Source: Roseomonas sp.
GTDB lineage: Bacteria; Pseudomonadota; Alphaproteobacteria; Acetobacterales; Acetobacteraceae
NCBI GenBank assembly: GCA_020249415.1
Contig: JADCFR010000352.1
Coordinates: 1-8,311 of the forward strand
Reading direction: 5' to 3'
DNA length: 8,311 nt
Both the position numbers and the translations under genes were made by a program. The notes under the pieces are model-generated. The model had not been told where the DNA came from. It did not search any database and was given only the letters and a program-made list of their open reading frames with translations. The first letter of the stretch is position 1; each line of letters opens with the position of its first letter. Below are positions 6,891 to 8,311 of this stretch, in pieces.

Positions 6891-7076
6891 TCACCCCACC
6901 CGGCGGCGCGGCTCCAAAATCATCATCCCACCAAGCTTGAGCGCACCGCCGCACAGCGCCAGCAGTGCCACCGCAGCGTGTGAAAACCGCGCCGGCGCCG
7001 TGGCGTCGCCCAGCAACAGCGCCACCAGCACCAGATCACACAGCACACCTGCACCAATCAAACCAAGGGCAAACAT
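6891..7076 (-). CDS. Small predicted two-helix inner-membrane protein, unknown function
   Basis: 61 residues on the minus strand, ATG at 7074-7076 and TGA at 6891-6893. The sequence makes two hydrophobic helices (about 2-22, FALGLIGAGVLCDLVLV onward, and about 33-53) joined by a short loop with GDATAPARFSH, and ends in a basic EPRRRVG tail. The basic tail predicts that both ends are cytoplasmic. AGG lies five bases before the ATG. Codon use (CTG, GTG, GCG, TTG) matches the neighbours, and the composition is not a by-product of a coding frame opposite, since no recognisable gene lies on the other strand here. It ends 12 bases from the convergent glycosyltransferase gene and is divergent from the transporter operon across 154 bases. 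I recognise no family. A chance ORF in GC-rich DNA remains possible. Confidence 0.55.
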   Translation of the reverse strand: MFALGLIGAGVLCDLVLVALLLGDATAPARFSHAAVALLALCGGALKLGGMMILEPRRRVG

Positions 7077-7112
7077 TTACCTGCTCATGCATCGTTCAGA
7101 CCTTCCTTAAAC

Positions 7113-7128
7113 CTGCCCAGCGGGGCAG
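7113..7128. repeat. Inverted repeat, 6-bp GC-rich stem with 4-base loop
   Basis: CTGCCC (7113-7118) and GGGCAG (7123-7128) are exact reverse complements around AGCG. No T-run follows on the plus strand, so it is not a typical intrinsic terminator in that direction. On the minus strand the stem is followed by GTTTAAGG, a poor tract. It could be an mRNA leader hairpin, an operator or chance. Confidence 0.4.
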
Positions 7129-7153
7129 CAGCGCGACCAGACCAAGGCAGTTT

Positions 7154-7170
7154 CATGGCAAGCTGCCATG
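7154..7170. promoter_or_regulatory. Perfect palindrome CATGGCA-AGC-TGCCATG, candidate operator
   Basis: Seven bases (7154-7160) are an exact inverted copy of 7164-7170 around a 3-base spacer. It lies 61 bases before the solute-binding-protein start and 78 bases before the small membrane gene start, where a regulator of either gene would bind. As RNA it would also form a stable hairpin in the transporter leader. No regulator gene is in the window to pair it with. Confidence 0.45.
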
Positions 7171-7217
7171 GACAGGCGCCCCCACATCTGAGACTGTTTT
7201 CTCCTTCGCCTGAATGG

Positions 7218-7223
7218 AAGGAG
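7218..7223 (+). promoter_or_regulatory. Strong ribosome binding site (AAGGAG) of the solute-binding-protein gene
   Basis: AAGGAG, followed by A, lies seven bases before ATG 7231. It is the best Shine-Dalgarno match in the window and fits the high expression usual for periplasmic binding proteins. It also fixes the start. Confidence 0.8.
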
Positions 7224-7230
7224 ATTCCCA

Positions 7231-8001
7231 ATGCGCCGTTTCCTGGCCGCTGCCTTGCTTTCCGCTGCCCTCGCCGGCCCCGCTTTGGCCCAGGGGCAAC
7301 CACCGCTCCGCTGCGGGGTTGATGGCACTTTCGCCCCCCATGCCTTCCCCTCGCTCCAGGGGGGCGTGCAGGGCTTCCAGATTGACCTGTTCCGCGAAGT
7401 CGCCAAGCGCATGGGGCGGGAGATTGTGATCGAAAGCGCGTCCTTCTCTGGCCTTATTCCGGCCATGAATGCCGGGCGCTACGACTTCCTCTGCGCCCCC
7501 ACCACGGTGACGCCGGCGCGTGCCGAAGCGCTGCTGTTCACCGAAGGCTATATCTGGACCGAATTGCAGTTTGGCATTCGTCGCGGCACGCCGCCCATCA
7601 AGTCCGAGGAAGATCTGCGTGGCAAGACCATTAGCGTGAACAAGGGCACGCCCTATGAAAACTGGGTCACGGCCAATGCGCAGCGCCTGAACCTGACACT
7701 GCTCGCCTTTGATACGCAGCCCGATGCGGTGCAGGCCGTCATCCAGGGCCGCGCCTATGCCAACCTGTCCGGCAATACGGTGGTGCGGTATTCGGCGTCT
7801 CGTACGCCGCAGTATATTGCAGATTTTGTGCTGCCGGGTACGCGCATGCATTGGGGCACGCCCTTCCGCAAGGATAGCGCCGCCATGCGCAATCAGGTGG
7901 AAGATGTGCTGACGTGCATGAAGCGCGATGGCACCATCGCGACACTTTCTGAAAAATGGTTCGGCAATAAGCCCGGCCCTGATCAGGCGGAAGTGATGTA
8001 A
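7231..8001 (+). CDS. Periplasmic solute-binding protein of a polar amino-acid-type ABC transporter (family 3)
   Basis: 256 residues. A Sec signal peptide (MRRFLAAALLSAALAG, cleavage after ALA at 18-20, mature start Gln21) sends it to the periplasm; there is no lipobox cysteine at the cleavage site. The mature protein has the family-3 order: a first strand with LRCGVDGTFAPHAFP; GFQIDLFREVAKRMG; FSGLIPAMNAGRYDFLCAPTTVTPARAEALLFTEGY with Arg97 at the residue that binds the ligand carboxylate; LRGKTISVNKGTPYENW; FDTQPDAVQAVIQGRAYANLSGNTV; and a C-terminal EKWFG. Where amino-acid binders such as HisJ have an Asp for the ligand alpha-amino group (near the '..D' after GRxDA), this protein has Asn182 (SGN), so the ligand may not be a plain alpha-amino acid. 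It has three cysteines, including Cys28. The strong ribosome binding site and the ATPase gene 79 bases downstream place it first in a transporter operon. Confidence 0.92.
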   Translation: MRRFLAAALLSAALAGPALAQGQPPLRCGVDGTFAPHAFPSLQGGVQGFQIDLFREVAKRMGREIVIESASFSGLIPAMNAGRYDFLCAPTTVTPARAEALLFTEGYIWTELQFGIRRGTPPIKSEEDLRGKTISVNKGTPYENWVTANAQRLNLTLLAFDTQPDAVQAVIQGRAYANLSGNTVVRYSASRTPQYIADFVLPGTRMHWGTPFRKDSAAMRNQVEDVLTCMKRDGTIATLSEKWFGNKPGPDQAEVM

Positions 8002-8004
8002 TTC

Positions 8005-8024
8005 CCCGGCTATGGTCCGCCGGG
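8005..8024 (+). repeat. Intergenic hairpin after the solute-binding-protein gene
   Basis: CCCGGC (8005-8010) and GCCGGG (8019-8024) form a 6-bp GC stem with an 8-base loop, starting four bases after the TAA. There is no T-run, so it is unlikely to be a full terminator. Hairpins at this place in binding-protein-dependent transporter operons, such as after malE, are known to protect the upstream mRNA and raise binding protein over membrane components. That role here is inferred. Confidence 0.4.
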
Positions 8025-8080
8025 TCTGCCAGGCCATGACCCTACACCGCAGAATCCGCGCTGCTGATGGCGTTTAACGC

Positions 8081-8311
8081 ATGGGCTCGGCGGGCATGAC
8101 CCCCGCCCGCCCCATTGTGGAAGCCCGCGCCATCCACAAGCATTTCGGCGCCCTGCATGTGCTGCGCGGCGTGGATTTCACGGTGGAAGAACGCCAGCTT
8201 GTCTTTGTGATCGGGCCATCCGGGTCCGGCAAATCCACCCTGCTGCGCTGCCTGAACCGGCTGGAAGAACCATCCAGCGGTTCCATCATCGTGGATGGCA
8301 TAGACATGTTG
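8081..8311 (+). CDS. ABC transporter ATP-binding protein, polar amino-acid type, N-terminal part (3' end outside window)
   Basis: The frame opens after an in-frame TAA (8075-8077) and runs off the right edge, 77 codons visible from ATG 8081. ATG 8096 (MTPARPIVEARAIHKHFG) is an equally plausible start; neither has a strong ribosome binding site. The N-terminal ABC strand pattern (VEARAIHKHFGALHVLRGVDF) is followed by Walker A GPSGSGKST (residues 45-53 from ATG 8081, Lys51) and by LLRCLNRLEEPSSGSI. The 'LNrLE.P.sG.I..DG' run is typical of GlnQ/HisP-class ATPases that drive polar amino-acid uptake. The Q-loop, signature motif, Walker B and H-loop lie beyond the edge. With the binding protein just upstream it should power the same importer; the permease genes expected for such a system are not between them and probably follow. 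Confidence 0.92.
   Translation, partial: MGSAGMTPARPIVEARAIHKHFGALHVLRGVDFTVEERQLVFVIGPSGSGKSTLLRCLNRLEEPSSGSIIVDGIDML

Larger units (their letters stand above)
7077..7230. promoter_or_regulatory. Divergent intergenic region upstream of the ABC transporter genes
   Basis: These 154 bases separate the minus-strand small membrane gene from the plus-strand solute-binding-protein gene and must hold promoters for at least the latter. I see no convincing -35/-10 pair. The region is richer in A and T near 7095-7111 and 7191-7203 than the genes around it. It contains two inverted repeats, listed separately. The 5-base stretch GGCAG (7146-7150) could also pair with CTGCC (7163-7167) and so compete with the 7154-7170 palindrome if transcribed. 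Confidence 0.5.

Noticed and set aside
6879..6905. Possible terminator between the glycosyltransferase gene and the convergent small gene
   Set aside because: Only short or mismatched stems (AAGC/GCTT, or GGGG/CCCC across an uneven loop) and no T-run on either strand; not strong enough to call.
6965..7213. Plus-strand open frame in the intergenic region
   Set aside because: It lies antisense to the small membrane gene, has a Pro-, Ala- and Arg-rich product and no ribosome site, and would span the palindrome region.
1..8311. Defence system, mobile element, CRISPR, tRNA or rRNA
   Set aside because: No transposase, integrase, nuclease or reverse transcriptase motifs, no spaced direct repeats and no cloverleaf-like segment were seen; the genes are metabolic, glycosyltransferase and transport genes.

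Overview
The window reads as a stretch of ordinary, gene-dense chromosome from a GC-rich alphaproteobacterium. The codon style (many GCG, CTG and GTG codons, but also TTG and GAT), the protein flavour and the transporter type fit Rhodospirillales/Acetobacteraceae. That placement is an impression from the proteins and was not computed. I see no rRNA, tRNA, CRISPR array, insertion sequence, phage gene or attachment site.

Bases 2-6878 hold six plus-strand genes so tightly packed that they are probably one transcription unit. They are: the 3' end of an SDR oxidoreductase; a small, probably exported protein that seems to start at a CTG codon overlapping the SDR stop; a 688-residue acyl-CoA synthetase of the ADP/NDP-forming acetate--CoA ligase family; an FMN nitroreductase-family protein; a Nudix hydrolase with an interrupted Nudix box, like the CoA-diphosphatase-related NUDT19 group; and an 848-residue protein with 11 uninterrupted TPR repeats followed by a SPINDLY/OGT-like (GT41-type) glycosyltransferase domain. 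Gene junctions are a 4-base overlap, a 3-base gap, a 25-base gap, an 8-base overlap and direct abutment. Three of the first five genes (SDR, CoA ligase, Nudix) can be read as acting on acyl-CoA or CoA metabolism. The TPR glycosyltransferase has no obvious metabolic link to them and may only share the transcript.

Bases 6879-7230 separate this unit from the next. A small minus-strand gene (6891-7076) encodes a predicted two-helix membrane protein, convergent with the glycosyltransferase gene and divergent from the transporter genes. The 154-base divergent gap (7077-7230) holds a 6-bp-stem hairpin and a perfect 7-bp inverted repeat with a 3-base spacer, which are candidate regulatory elements.

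Bases 7231-8311 begin a polar amino-acid-type ABC transporter: a periplasmic family-3 solute-binding protein with a signal peptide and a very good ribosome binding site, an intergenic hairpin, then the 5' part of a GlnQ/HisP-type ATPase that runs off the window. The permease genes are not in view and probably lie beyond the right edge.
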